Shown here one piece after another: positions 1 through 17,685 of a stretch of DNA of 64,000 bases. Position 1 is the first letter of the stretch, and the number at the start of each line of letters is the position of its first letter. A model generated the notes under the pieces. That model was not told the origin of the DNA. It saw nothing but the letters and a program-made list of their open reading frames with translations, and made no database searches. Origin of the DNA: Paraglomus occultum (taxonomy: Eukaryota > Glomeromycota > Glomeromycetes > Paraglomerales > Paraglomeraceae); the NCBI GenBank assembly GCA_910592205.1, contig CAJVPJ010000004.1:1-64000 (forward strand), written 5' to 3'. Made by a program: the position numbers and the translations under genes.

Positions 1-4869
<4,869 letters not shown>

Positions 4870-7800
4870 GAAACTCTTTACCCATTACTTACTATGTACA
4901 TATTAATATGTATAGGAATAATAATTTTAATTTTAGATATTAAAATGGATTTCGTCCACTACACTTCATCCTTGCTTCGCTCGAGTACAAGTGGGCAGTA
5001 TTAAAGCAACCTTCGGATCCGCCTAATGTTTGTAGTCGGCAAGATGTATACGCACGAACACTCTTCTCTGTGCCGAACCGCCTGTCACTTTTGTTATTTT
5101 CTAGTTGGCTATATTTCAACGTAATTCTCTTCAGCTTGAACCATAAGAATGAGACTAAATTACGCGACTACAAAATAATATCAAAGCTTTGAACATTCTT
5201 AGCGGCGGTTCTTATTATTATGAAAATATTCGAACTTAAATTAGAAGTCTGATTGTTAATCAACTGCAAAAAGTTTTCCAGATGTATGTAAAAGCCCCGG
5301 GAGATAGCCAAATAAGAATAGAAAAGAGAATAAAATGGCCAACAAACACAGAAAACAGATAAGCCTACAAATAAATAGCCAGACTGAAATAGAGCTCATT
5401 ATAGCTATTAACGAAAAAGAAACGCGACCGATTAGATATTAATTTACACAAAGCATATATTGACATGTAGAGTAAGCTGATCAAGAATCATTAACGAATA
5501 TCCGGATAAATTCATTAATCTTTGAATTGTTATTAAGGAAACCGTAGTAATGTAAAAATTTAAAAAATTAAAAAACCCATTACCAATTAGCTTTTTTCTA
5601 TATCTTCGCTTCACTATTTCTACTCGCGCTTAATTAATTATCTGATTATTAACTATTTAATATACGTGTAACCGTTAAAGATGACATGTCTCCCCGTAAT
5701 GACACCCCAGATCTGTACTACGTTCGGGGATGAAATGTCAGATCACATATGTTTTGTTAAACGTTGTTCATAAAAAAGGGGTGAAGTGTTTTACTATTAT
5801 TAGTACCAATGATGTCATTAGTAAGGACGTGTGTACTAACTATGTGACTATGATGTAACTTTCTCGCGTTTGTGTTGTTACGTGTTTTTGAACCCAGTTA
5901 AGAATACTCCGCACATCATTTAGCGCTGTTTAACGGGAGAACAATAAATTGGATCTGAGTGATTTATCCGAAACCCATCAATCTGAATATAGCTCGTACT
6001 AACATAGTAATCTGCGTTCTATCATGGATACTGAGTTTTTACAAAGCGTTGCGAGAAACTTTACATGGATTATTAAAATTTATCATATCAAATTGCACCG
6101 AACATTAAACTCGGTGAAATGATAAATTTGAGCCTTTTCTTGTTTTCAATAATGTAATATTGCCACGGAAAAATTTTCGTTATTCAAAAAATAGAAATTT
6201 TGCTCTTAATAGATTTAATTTTTTCTAATTCTCAAACTTAGAGGTTTCTGAAAGAATGAAATTGAAGCAGGATTTTTGGTAATTATCTTGGCAGATATTA
6301 TCAAAATTCAAAAAAGAGAGTAGGAAGAATATAAGGAGACTATTATTTTTGTTCGTCTGAAATAAGCTCGTAGGCAAAAGGCAAATCGAAAAACAATTCC
6401 GATTTTTGTGCAAAGTATTAATAAGTTTAACTTTTTTTTTCCAAGGCTAAAAAACTGAATAAAACAGATAAACAGGATTCGCGCGCGAATTTGCAAATTT
6501 TTGTCAATTGATGTCGTTATTAGCATTGCGAATACTGTATATGCTCAAAACGGATCGATTAATACTCTCTCAGATAACACAATGATAAAAATTACTCATA
6601 AACAAGATTAAAGTTGTAATTAAGAGCCAAAAAGAAAGCTGAAAGGGCTTAAACACACAAGGTGCAATTTTTTATCCTGTTCTTTTTTAGGTGCTTCCAA
6701 TAGTGCTATAATTAATCCCTAATTTACCCCCTTATCGCAGGGACAGCTTGCAGAAAAGCCACGTTTTTGGTCCCATCGTGGATTTAATTTTATTATTTTA
6801 TTTCGATATAAAAATAATCCTACATTAATATATTAACCATATTTATTTCAACTAACTTTAATGTCAGCCAAATTTTCGCAGTTACTATTACAACTGTAAT
6901 GTTATTGGTCAGTTAACTTTTAGCACATCCGCATCTCATTTATGTCGTATAATAAAATGTTCGCTTTGCTCTATATTAGTTAAATGAAAATGGATTATGA
7001 ATTTTTAGAGCTCAAAACGTTGTGATAATAATACTCTGTGCAAATAACATAGATTTACAAAGTAAAGCATTCAACCTCGAAACTGTATGGTTCAAGGAAT
7101 GAAGAGCACATAGGTTTAAACAACTACATCCGAGTATCATATTAAAAGAGGCTAAATCAGAACCTTGAAATAAAAGCTTATGTAGAAAATGCACAATGAA
7201 ATTATTAAAATCCCGAATTAACATAAAGATACCAGACCATGTTAACGTTATAATTAAGCAAGTTTAGTAGACAATCAAGTTTACATAAATATGTACAAAT
7301 GTAGGGTTTGTTTTGCATACTCAAGAGTTGTCACATAATATTATCACTTTTTGCTAACGCGTTTGAATTATGCAAGGTGATAATATAATAGTACCAGTCA
7401 TTTTACCAACAAGATGCAGTAGTAATTCTTATCATTATTACTAAAATATTAATATTAACAATAATTTGGAATACTTGAATATTAAGAATGTTGTAACTTT
7501 ATTTATGATTATAATTTCATAAATCAAAACTCGGCAGATTCTGATAACGCAGTTTATGCGATGTTTCTTTTCTAATTGATTAGAATGTAGCAAATTAATC
7601 AATAATCTCTTTGCTTTTGCTTTTCTTTATAAACGTGTTTTGAATTGTAAACCTCTTTTTGCATGCTTTGTGAAACACCAATTCATAATCGTAGGATTTC
7701 CGAATAATCAATGTTTTGCTTTTACTCTAGAATGAGTGTTTAAACTATATAATTAATCATTAACTTTGTGTAAAATAATATTTGATAGTAAGAATGGAAT

Positions 7801-10800
7801 TTCCAAGAGTAATAAGCAATACGTACAAACTGCGTTTATATCCGATAGTGATAGAATAGCGAAACGACGCAAATAGAAATAATAATACAAACTCTTATTT
7901 AATGCAGACGCTTCTCAGTTTAACAATACTTTGTCGGTGCCTAATTAAGTTGAATTCGTTATTTTTAAATCTTGTACTTGTAAACACCAACTATGGGGAG
8001 CAAAACATTCTCGGTGTTCAACAGTTTTTGAACCCTAAATTTGCTGTGGCGCCATTCTCTGCTTGTTGCAATTCGGGTTTTTGATACGCACAACGAACAA
8101 CGTTTTGATTGCTTCGTTGCAAGTAGCGCGGCTAAACGAAAAAATATGTTAGGGATGTAATAGTGACTAAAACATGTTATAATTACTTCATGGGCTAACT
8201 GAGATTAGTAATATGCCCCTTTCCCTCTGACGTGCGGCTGATTAATTAGTTTGCTTTGAAACTTCTCTTGGATTCTGGCAAGAGCCTATTCGTTTGTTTT
8301 GTTTTGTTTATTTCTTTTTTTTTTTTTTCTTGCTGTTGTTTGATATGGCAAAAAATTCTGCTCAGAAGAAAGACTGTAGAGTGGATGTGAGAATCGTAGT
8401 ACACAATGATAAGGATAGTTGTAACCGTTGTCAGACTGAGAATGTTGGTTGCACAGTCGTTGCACTGATTAATAGTTACCCCATTTCTTTGTGACATGCG
8501 CCCAGCCAGAAAACCTTTACAATTTAGTCATCTAATATTACTGTGCATACAGCAAGTCGGCGTTATCGACTCAAAGATATACATATGTAGATAAGGTTTA
8601 TTAATTTTCTCATTTTCTACATTTGCGTATTCGGTTTTCTTTCGCATTTCTGCAGGTTTTTCATATCAATATTTTTCATGTGAATTTTGAATAATCTGAT
8701 ACACAATCGGAATCAAAGATAAAGCCAAATATTGTCTTTTGTGTTTCTGTCGATTTTTTTTAATTGCTGTTCGTGATTGATTGTTTGTCATCCGTTATTA
8801 CGAACGAATAAACCATTGGAAACCCTAATTCATCTAGTCGGCAAGAAATAAACAAACACGATACTAATTGACTATTGTCTCTCAAAAGACGAGTGCCGGA
8901 TAGTCTTCCGTCTTTTTTCGGTCAAAGGCGGAATTAATGATAAAGAGAGTTAGTTGAGTAGATAAGCGTACTACTTGTTTATGGGTGGTTTGGTTGTTAA
9001 TTTTCTCCGCTATCCAAGACTCTATACTCGATATTCGATATCCGATGTCCAGCAATAAGCTTTTCATTCCCCTTATTCGGTATTCTAATTATCCATATGC
9101 TTCTTTATTTACCTTTTTCCCTTCATATATATGCATGTCAACCCGTTTTCAAGAAAACATTAAACGATCGTTGACGAATTGATCCTAGTCATTTTAAGCA
9201 CATGAACGTACTGCACATTTCTGGCCTTTTATGTGACTAAACCATGTTGCCGTTGTCTAATGCACTCTCGCTCGGATCCCATTCAAATTTAGTGCCCATC
9301 ATGTATAACCCGAACACACTTCATAACCGCATTCAGTTACACGTGCTTGTAATAATAACAAACAGGTAATAGACAATATAACTAATAATAGCATGTCCGA
9401 ACAACGTATACCGTAACACTAGAATTATTAATATTACTTATTAATCATCTCTTTGTTGCTCAACTTGTCACTAAGTTTACTGTTAACTATACTAATTATA
9501 TTCAACTCTTAACTTATTAAATCTTCCATCTCGCATTATTTTGATAACCCCATCACAATGTGTGCAATCAGGGATTGTTAATGCGGAGACACAGGGATAC
9601 CGACAAGTGGTACCGACGTCATTGTACCGATTAGAGAGACACGCAGTATTTGGTAATGAAGGGTGAGTAAACTGAGAAGTGTAAGCTAATGAGGGGTAAT
9701 AATTATTGCGGTGAATGAGAGACGAACTATTGTTGTATTTGCTATTTCTGGAGTATTTGTTTCGCCGTTTAAGTGAACTCTAAGCGTTCTTTGCCAGGGC
9801 TTCATGAGAATTAGCTTACACATTCTTAGGCATTCTTAAATGATTCGATAAAGCCACTAGATTCAGACAAGAACAGTGGCTTCTGACGCAACACGTAAAA
9901 TGGCGCAACCCCAAAAACTGTGAGCATAGATCAACTTGTCACGCAGCAGAGGTCTTAAAGCAAAAAGGATAAGAAAATAAACCCATGCCTGATGCACGCA
10001 GATTCATGCAAAAAGGACATCGACCTGCCTTATCATTGCAGACGTTTTCTGATCTGGATGAACAACGATGAACCTGCTTCATCTACTTTCCTGCGCGTTA
10101 TCAATGATGGAGATACAGCTGGGGCCTGTATTATTATCTCGGAAGTGGTTTGGATAGCTTGTAAATGCGTGAATGTCTAAACGTCAAGAACATACGTAAT
10201 CAATAAAGCCATGCATGCAAAGCATAAATTGAGAGGCAATTATGGTGAAACTAAACTTTTTGCCCTAGTCAGTACAATAATCACATAAGCCAAATTTTAA
10301 GGTAGAGATCGATACTAAAATATTATCTCCGTTATCAAAAAACATTAATCCGATAATACTGAACGGGGTAACGTGTGAATGTGCGATTGGTAAACTTTAG
10401 AATAAAGGGTTTTGTGTGTATAACAAGACTGTAAAGAAAATCGAAGGGTTAATTGTCTTCTCTTTCCAAACGGTCGCTAATTACGTCAATAAGTAAAAAA
10501 GATGCTGGGAAGATCTCACGTTTCCCCCTCTCCGCTAGATGTCGTTCTAACACTGCTAGTATCAACCTAAGCGAGTAATTTAATCGGGACCGAAAGCGTA
10601 ATCGAAGACCTTATTAATTAATCCACTTACTATCGACCCCCTTGTAATACTATTGCGAGTAACCGTACTTTGTTAATTAGTCTATATTAAGGACATCACC
10701 TTGTACACAATCGAATTCGTTACATCATAGCATCACATCCAGCTCTCTCCACAAAACGCTACTCCACAAAACGCTATGGTAGATAAGTTAGTTTTAAAAA

Positions 10801-11646
10801 TTTTTTATTGACTTTTTCTTTTTTAAATGATTTTGGATGATGAGTTTTCATCTTTTTTTTTTGATCGGTGACCGATCAATCAGAGTAGAACGAAAATTTT
10901 CTCATTGTGAAAGTGCAAATGCAAATTGAAATCATGCAGTACAGTCAGTGCAACGGGAATAAACAAGTAATCGAATCATCTAAAAAGGGTGAAAAATACA
11001 CGAAAAAAAAAATGAAAACAAAAGAAACAAAATACTTACAAAGAGAAGTGTGATTGGGAGTGCATTTGGGAGTATGATTGAATGCGAAAATGAAAGGTTG
11101 AAAAAGCAAGGAATTTAATTTTGATTTGAAGTTGAATCAATGCAACCGAATGAACAACAGTGAAAGTAAAAAAAAAAAAAAAGTAAAAAACCACAGAACG
11201 GATAATCAAAAGAAAATTAAATTATTTTAACAAGAATAAAATAGAACCCAAGCACAAACACACAAAAACAATTGTCCCTAAAAGAAAAAAGAAATCAAAC
11301 AATAATAGATCCAGATTCTAAATTCTAGAGATCTAAGTATAAACGAAACACCAACGTATTATGAAAGAAAACAGCGCTAATTGACTGAACAGTCGACAGT
11401 AATGATGACAAGTAACGAGAGTGAAGAGTAACAGCAGATTATCGAAGATATCTGTCAACGAAAAGTCTGATCTCTATCACTAATAACAATTACTCATCGT
11501 CGACCGCATTCCGTCGTCAACGACGTCTTTCCTCTGCAAGTAAACTTCTCCTCCGGACGCCATCGTCATTCCTTCTTTTTTTCTCCTCGTTTCTTCAGAT
11601 AGATAACTCGTGAAGCACGAGGTTACTTTTTTCGTTTCCTTCATTT
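4870..11646. other. AT-rich intergenic stretch, no gene seen
   Basis: About 6.8 kb without a credible coding region. Open frames are under 90 codons, mostly lack an ATG start and show no domain. There are homopolymer runs (T-run near 8319, A-run near 11168), an imperfect hairpin at 6077-6132 and a short perfect inverted repeat at 10861-10879. No tRNA-like A/B box pair was recognised. Confidence 0.6.
10861..10879. repeat. Short inverted repeat
   Basis: Two 8-base arms (TTGATCGG and CCGATCAA) around a 3-base loop, directly after a T-run. It could be a protein-binding site or chance; no flanking gene within several hundred bases suggests an operator role. Confidence 0.5.
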
Positions 11647-13117
11647 TCATATGGGCACATATCCAACGTATTCTGGGCTTCCGAAACCTCGCCCTCCGTT
11701 CATAACCTCGGCAAAGAAATCTCTTATCACGGAGATAACGCTCATGATCATATCAAATGAAGATGATGATTCAACTCCAAATGTACCATGGATTTCTGCC
11801 TCGTATGGCTCCACATAAAGATAGTTGTGGTGCGAACGACGAATGCTGTACGAAAGGAAAAGGAAATCGAAAAACGGGTATTGTCAGTAAAATGAATTGC
11901 ATCAAACCAAGCTTAATATTGTATGTATGTTACAACTAGAAGAGAAGAAAAAGGATTCAAACAACTCACCCCCAAATAATTCCAACAATTGTTAACTCCA
12001 TCATTGCAACAGTCAATAGTACTGTTCCCCAGTTCAGATTCCTGTACACCGTTCTCAAAATACCAAATGCGATTTGAAAAGGTAACCAGAGCAGCCAAAA
12101 GAAAGTACGCGTCAGTGAGAAGTCGGATGGTTTCGATGGCGCTGCGTCCAATGTCGATGAAGATGTTTGTGGCGTTGATGGAGTGGGACAGGGCTCGGCG
12201 GTTTGGGTGAAGGTTTGAGAAGCAGCCACATTGAAGGGCTGTTTGAGTTAAAATAAGATATACGATATTAGTCAAACTGTCAAGTTCATCATCCTGTTTC
12301 TTGCAAGTCTCTTCTTCCTATACGATCGATTGACTAATCCTTACCTTTCCCCTCATTTGTGCCTTACGCATAAGATCCATTATTTTGTTCTGGAGTTCAG
12401 TAGATTCTCGGTTTATATCTTCGACTACCTTCGATTTCGTTCCGTATTGATCCATGAGCAATCTCAAGTGGTCCTATAATAAGGGAGAAAAAACAGGAAA
12501 GGTGAGTTATACGATAGCACTGGTGTCGCTTTGATGGGAGCTGTTTATTACTTGGTGCGCATCCCAAACATCGACAAGTCCCAATCTTCGTCTTACCTTC
12601 GACCCTTCGTATTCGCTCTTAGCGTCATATTCGGCCATTTTCCGCCGTAATTTTGATTTCCGCTTTTCTGAATCGACAGACATCTAAATATTGTAAATGT
12701 TATGAGTTATTAGTACTGCGTTCCGTATGTTTGTTCTATTTGCTTGTCGCATTTGCCTATCTATTCGTGTATAATATTATATCCAATATACTTTTAGTTA
12801 TTCCAGTAATTAGCTAAAGACCCGTCGCTCGTATGAAATAGTCGGTCAAACGACAGAAAGAAAGTACTTTGACATTTTCTACTCATAAGGAGGTAGCATA
12901 TGCTTCCAAATATCACACGCATAAACATTATATTTGTTTTTTTTTTCTCGTGTAGACCTCTTTTTTTTTTTTTGCCCTTCTCAGTATTATCAAGACGGTT
13001 ATCCCACATATTTCATAACCCTTCTACCTGTAAGCCTCGTCAACCCACCTGCGTGTTATTACTCCTTGCTTGGCCCGTTGAACCATAAGCAAAAGTTGAG
13101 CTAGGAATATTGGCCAT
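11647..13117 (-). CDS. Orphan membrane protein with coiled coil, 250 aa
   Basis: Not recognised as a known family. Five exons on the minus strand: 13117-13049, 12683-12597, 12473-12345, 12238-11970, 11845-11647, with good GT donors and pyrimidine-rich acceptors and consistent phase throughout, giving 250 residues. The N-terminal 95 residues are polar and strongly charged (a KRKSKLRRK cluster, then a probable coiled coil). A Ser/Thr/Pro linker follows, then two hydrophobic segments, FFWLLWLPFQIAFGILR and WGTVLLTVAMMELTIVGIIW, separated by a short RNLN turn, and a roughly 65-residue hydrophilic tail rich in Gly, Tyr and Ser. This looks like a hairpin or two-pass membrane protein with both ends on the same side. 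The last exon is chosen because its acceptor follows a long pyrimidine tract and it is open for 66 codons; an unspliced reading would stop at 11966. Function unknown. Confidence 0.72.
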
Positions 13118-16054
13118 TGCAGTTTTCGTATGAGGTTGTTTAAAAGTGTTGGTGGTGGTTGTAGTGGTAGTGGTAGTTGTTGTAAGTTGTAGGTTGTTGT
13201 TTGCTACAAAGGTACGGCTGAAAGCTTTGCGGGTTGGTAGACGTTCAATTTATTATCAATGTGTTCTCTAAACACACTGTACGTTCTTTGAGAGTATAGT
13301 ATGTATTGTGTAGTGTATCTCTACTTTATTCAGCTTTTCTACGCTTTAGAATATGTCAAGTTGTTTGATATTAACGTGTGTTGTGAGCACGAGTATCAGG
13401 ACAGCTGTTATTAACTAGTGTCGGGATATGTGTTTGTTAATATCGTCTATCGGTATCGTCAAACGATAACTGGCAAAATGGAGCTTTGGGTATTTGTATG
13501 TCTAACAAAAAGTACGCAAGACCAACTCGGGTGTGTCTGGTGCTTGATTTGTTTGGGTTGTACGGAGGTGATGATGATGGGAGTTATCGGAATGGTATTT
13601 TGTGGAAGTGTTTTGTATTAATTCTATTGTATATTCGTATTGGTATGACAAGGAAGAAAAGGGAAATTGTGTTACGTTCCAACAGACGATTGCGGATGAA
13701 TATAATCCGCCACATACGCAATGAGAATGTTGTAATAACAATAATGTGAACATATATTTGTATGTATAATACTATATAAATACAATAAATAAAATAAATA
13801 CAATTAATATAATGTAATATAAAATGGGTATATTTATACTAAATAAAATAAATTCTAATATATTATTAATATAATTCTCCAGTCTTCGGTTATACCCCCA
13901 ACTTATGGTTGTTAAACCCCTCATTACTTACCCCTCGTTATTTACCCCTCCCCTTTATCCCCTTCTCCCACTTTTGCCCTTACTCCCTTATTTCCTATCC
14001 AACAATCCATCCCATCCCATCCATCCATCCATCCAAATCCACATATAATATCATGTCCACCTCATCCGTCATTCATACATCATCTATCAGTCCATATTGT
14101 CTTGATAGTGATGCCCTTGGTATACATATTTGTGTGTATCACCAACATATTAAGCACCCTTATAGGGTATATGAATAGAAGTAGGGTGTGCTGTGATAAT
14201 TGGTGTAGGTTGGTGACATGCGAATGATAATGAATAGTTATGTGGTATTTTAATAATAATAGCAATGAAGAGTAATTCAAAGTTGCATCTAAATGGATCC
14301 AAACATTAGATTGGTTTATCACTCATGCAGGTCCAGACTGGTCAACCAGTCTACCATTGGCCAAGATTACTAGATTTCACTGATTAGGTGTTACACTTCA
14401 TACCGTTAACGGCATGTATCTTTCTCACAGGCATGAAATCCCGTGATGCAGAATGCTCTATGCACAATAATTTTCACTGCTGCTGAACCCAAGTTTAATC
14501 ACATTCTATACAGTAACAGCATACTCGCCATTATATTACGATCATTGTTATTTATTATACAAGAAACTCACTGTTCATTTGTGACGATGCTTCTGGAAAG
14601 AAGTGAAGAAAGTTTTGCTTGGTCCAACTAACTGACTAGTCTTGTAACTTTGTCAAAAACTGAAATATGACAAAGTAACGTCAAACACCAATAAGATAAT
14701 AGCGTTAATCGACCGTATATTAATCAAACTATTAAACAGATGATTGGTTGCATATCCTGTTGATCAGGTGATTGGCAGATCAATACGCAGCAGCTTGAAA
14801 TTTGTCCTATTAAAAAACCGTTGTGCCATAGCAAGTGACAGACAGCATTTCGTTGTCAATGTCTTATAGGCTGTTTGTTAACAACATTGGATATTGGGCC
14901 GATTACAAAATGAATACTTTGCTGAGATGATATTCTGATTTGGACATACTTTGCAAGGTGACTGTTTAAAGTTTCCGTACACTTACGCGTATCTATGTAT
15001 GCAGATACGTGCGGTAAACATTTCTGCAATCCTGGTTAGAAAACGGAAAGAACGAAGCGAGGACGTTCAGCCATCAAGTCTATAAAAAAAAAGAAGCAAA
15101 CACTATTTCAAACTAAGCGATGATTTTAGTTAATCCGTTGGTTGAAATGAAAAATGAGAGAACAATCGGAAATTAGAACTTCTTTGAAGAAAACACAGAG
15201 TAGAACTTCCAAGCGGCGGTGATCCAATAGACTGAGCACAAGAACCTGGCCGCTAATTTTATTTAATTAAAGTACGCATATAATTGGATAAAGCCCGCAA
15301 AACATGTATGTCTATCGAATGCAACATACTGATACTAATATCCTTGATGTTATTACTAATTATAACGGACAATAAGCCTCGGAATACTAATTCTACTTGC
15401 TGTTTCCTTGTTGAAAGGGAAAAAAAATTATTTTTTTTCTGCGCGTGTTGTCACACAGTCAATTGCAATCAAAGTGAGAAGAAAATCTTGTTGACCTCTA
15501 TACTGTTGACATCGTCTGGTGGAAAGGTATGTATCATTCCGATAGACCGGTTGAATGTAAACATTCTTATGATGACTACAAATAGAGTCAAGCACTGAAA
15601 GATTTAACCAGGATGCATAACTATTTATTAACTGACAATGAATATTGTGCGAGTATTAGTTGGTCATAATGATAACGGTCTAATAATCAATATTTTGCTA
15701 ATACTAATTAGGAAGACACCGCAGAGATAACAAGGTTAAAGATTGCGAGAGGGTGGAATGCACTTTCAGTATAATGATTCGATAAACTTAATCCCTCGGA
15801 GGAATCATATCACAAGCTCCTTATTTCTAAAAGTGTTAACCAATGTATAGATCGTAGACAATTACGTTTAAACTCGTCGAACAACCTCCTCATAATCCAT
15901 AAATTACTTAAATCATTTAACAGATAATCAACAGACGAACCAATAAAAACCAGCGTTATGCCCTTTTGTTTAATACGCTCTTACGTCCACTCTTTACTTT
16001 AAAAATTCTAACTAAATTCTCATTCCTCATTAAATTCACGGATCCCCATCTCAT
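13118..16054. other. Intergenic, no gene seen
   Basis: Contains Gly/Thr-rich simple sequence just upstream of the orphan membrane gene (13150-13200), an AT-only tract (13750-13880) and a CATC microsatellite (about 14006-14036). Open frames here are short and lack recognisable features. The 5' part should contain the promoter of the minus-strand gene starting at 13117. Confidence 0.5.
14006..14036. repeat. CATC/CCATCC microsatellite
   Basis: Imperfect tetranucleotide repeat of CATC units in intergenic DNA. No coding context. Confidence 0.8.
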
Positions 16055-17538
16055 TTAAATGACGCTTAATTCCTGTCCACCTTCCCACGTCTCACCCGGT
16101 GCAAGCCGAACGTACTTGGATACATTACCAAGTTCGACGCAAATCATTTCTTTATATTCATCATCTCCAAAATCAGACATAGCCGCCGCTTTGGCTAACC
16201 AGGGATTCCAGACAACTATTAAGAGGAGAGCCCGAATACAAAATACGTGTAACGAATAAGTAATAGTTTGCCTTTATTGAAGAGAAAAGCCAACATCATT
16301 CTTGATTTCTACCTTTAAAGATCAAATTTAAGCGCTACTTACCGACATCATTTACTCCAACTCTCTTTATTCTGATTCCGGACTCGTCTCCACAATAGAC
16401 AAGCACATCTTCGGTAATAACGTCTTCATACACCCTGTCGACTTCTCCGTTGACGGTGATGACTTCTCTTGTTTCCGTGTCACGTGCTCCATTGGCTACT
16501 TTATCAGTGAAAACATTATTTGTCAAGTTATGGATTTTGAGTTTTGAGATATCCTATCAATAGAATCCATTTAGTGGATATTTTGAACTTGGTCAGAGGC
16601 AAACAAGATTCAATTAATATAAATGCAGTCCCTATAATCATTCTACTACGATACTGCGTGCAGCAACAGTCTCGCTCACTCACTCACTCACTCACCGGGA
16701 TAGAAAAGTAAGTATGAAGAAGGGTATGAAAATCAAATGCTTCAGGTCCTTCGTTTTTTACAGATATAAAAGTGGAAAGTGATTGTGGACGAAGGATGAC
16801 TGTATACAACAGCTTGAACGGGAATGGCCACTTCTGATACAATTCCGATGGTACTGATGACGGAGATAAGGCTAATTTACAAAGAAAAGCAACCTTGTTA
16901 TTAAAAAAAAATTTTTTTACCGATTAAATGACTCTCTCCACAACCATGCTTACTAAAAATTCCCGTCACTTCATTATCATCATCTTTCCCCTCCAAGAAT
17001 TCCCACTTTGAATTTCGTGCAAAGCCATGTTGAGGAAGGGCAGCTGTTGGAGCGGAGCTGTCTTCTGCTTTGCCAAATTGAGGAAATACTGTTGAACGTA
17101 ATTAGATATGCTGTGAGCTTTCCAAAGTACAGTTGTGATAAATAAGATCGCTATATAAAGAAAATTTGTAACCTCGTCTATCTAAACTATTTCATGTAAA
17201 GAGTTCTTCCATACCCAATGGTATCCCTCCGCGGATAGCCTTAGTACCATTCAATATAGCATTCTTACTGGTATGATACGTCAGCTCAACATTAATAAAT
17301 GTGAATACAATGCGGAACGCTGTCGGTAATAGTAACTCTGTTAATACCTCAGAAAGAGCCTCTCTCTTCCAGCGGCTATCCATGAAGTTACAGTCGCTCC
17401 ATAGAAATAAACTACACAATGATAATATATTAACGAGCGAGTTTGAGGTCATTATTTAACATATCATTAGTTACCCTCAACCGAGTTTTCATTCCCATAT
17501 TTAATTATAACTTTATCATCCGACTTTTGAAAGGGCAT
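16055..17538 (-). CDS. Glucose-6-phosphate 1-epimerase (aldose epimerase family)
   Basis: Interconverts the alpha and beta anomers of hexose-6-phosphates; cytosolic, like yeast YMR099C. Seven exons: 17538-17475, 17411-17348, 17267-17215, 17088-16921, 16871-16696, 16553-16343, 16215-16055, phase-consistent, 298 residues, the family's usual length. Family signatures in order: YGATVTSW near residue 24, KAIRGGIPLVFPQFG across the exon 3/4 junction, LPQHGFARNS with His81, LLHTYF with His169, VVWNPW near 247, and CVELGN with Glu273. His169 and Glu273 fit the catalytic His/Glu pair known for this family. The start at 17538 is the only ATG in the short first exon. It is divergently paired with the reductase-like gene at 17686. 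The intron after exon 5 begins inside a GTGA tandem repeat. Confidence 0.93.
16675..16695. repeat. CTCA tandem repeat at an intron donor
   Basis: About five CTCA units; on the coding (minus) strand they read GTGAGTGAGTGAG and form the 5' end of the intron following exon 5 of the epimerase gene. Several GTGAGT donors therefore lie in tandem. Confidence 0.85.
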
Positions 17539-17685
17539 AGCTAGCTAATAAATATACTGAAAAAATAACTGATCAGTAATCGGTTTATTTGATCGACAAA
17601 GATTTCATCAGCCAATCAAATCGTTAAATTATTCAGTTTTCTTCATTTCCCTCTTTTCAATTGTTCCCGCTCTTTGTAAATTCTC
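17539..17685. promoter_or_regulatory. Divergent (bidirectional) promoter region
   Basis: Only 147 bases separate the ATG of the epimerase (minus) from that of the ketopantoate-reductase-like gene (plus). Both promoters and 5' leaders must fit here. A pyrimidine-rich tract lies just ahead of the plus-strand ATG. No specific factor site was identified. Confidence 0.65.

Noticed and set aside
6077-6132. Imperfect hairpin with AAATTTATCAT arms
   Set aside because: Arms are short and AT-rich, with no target duplication; probably chance.
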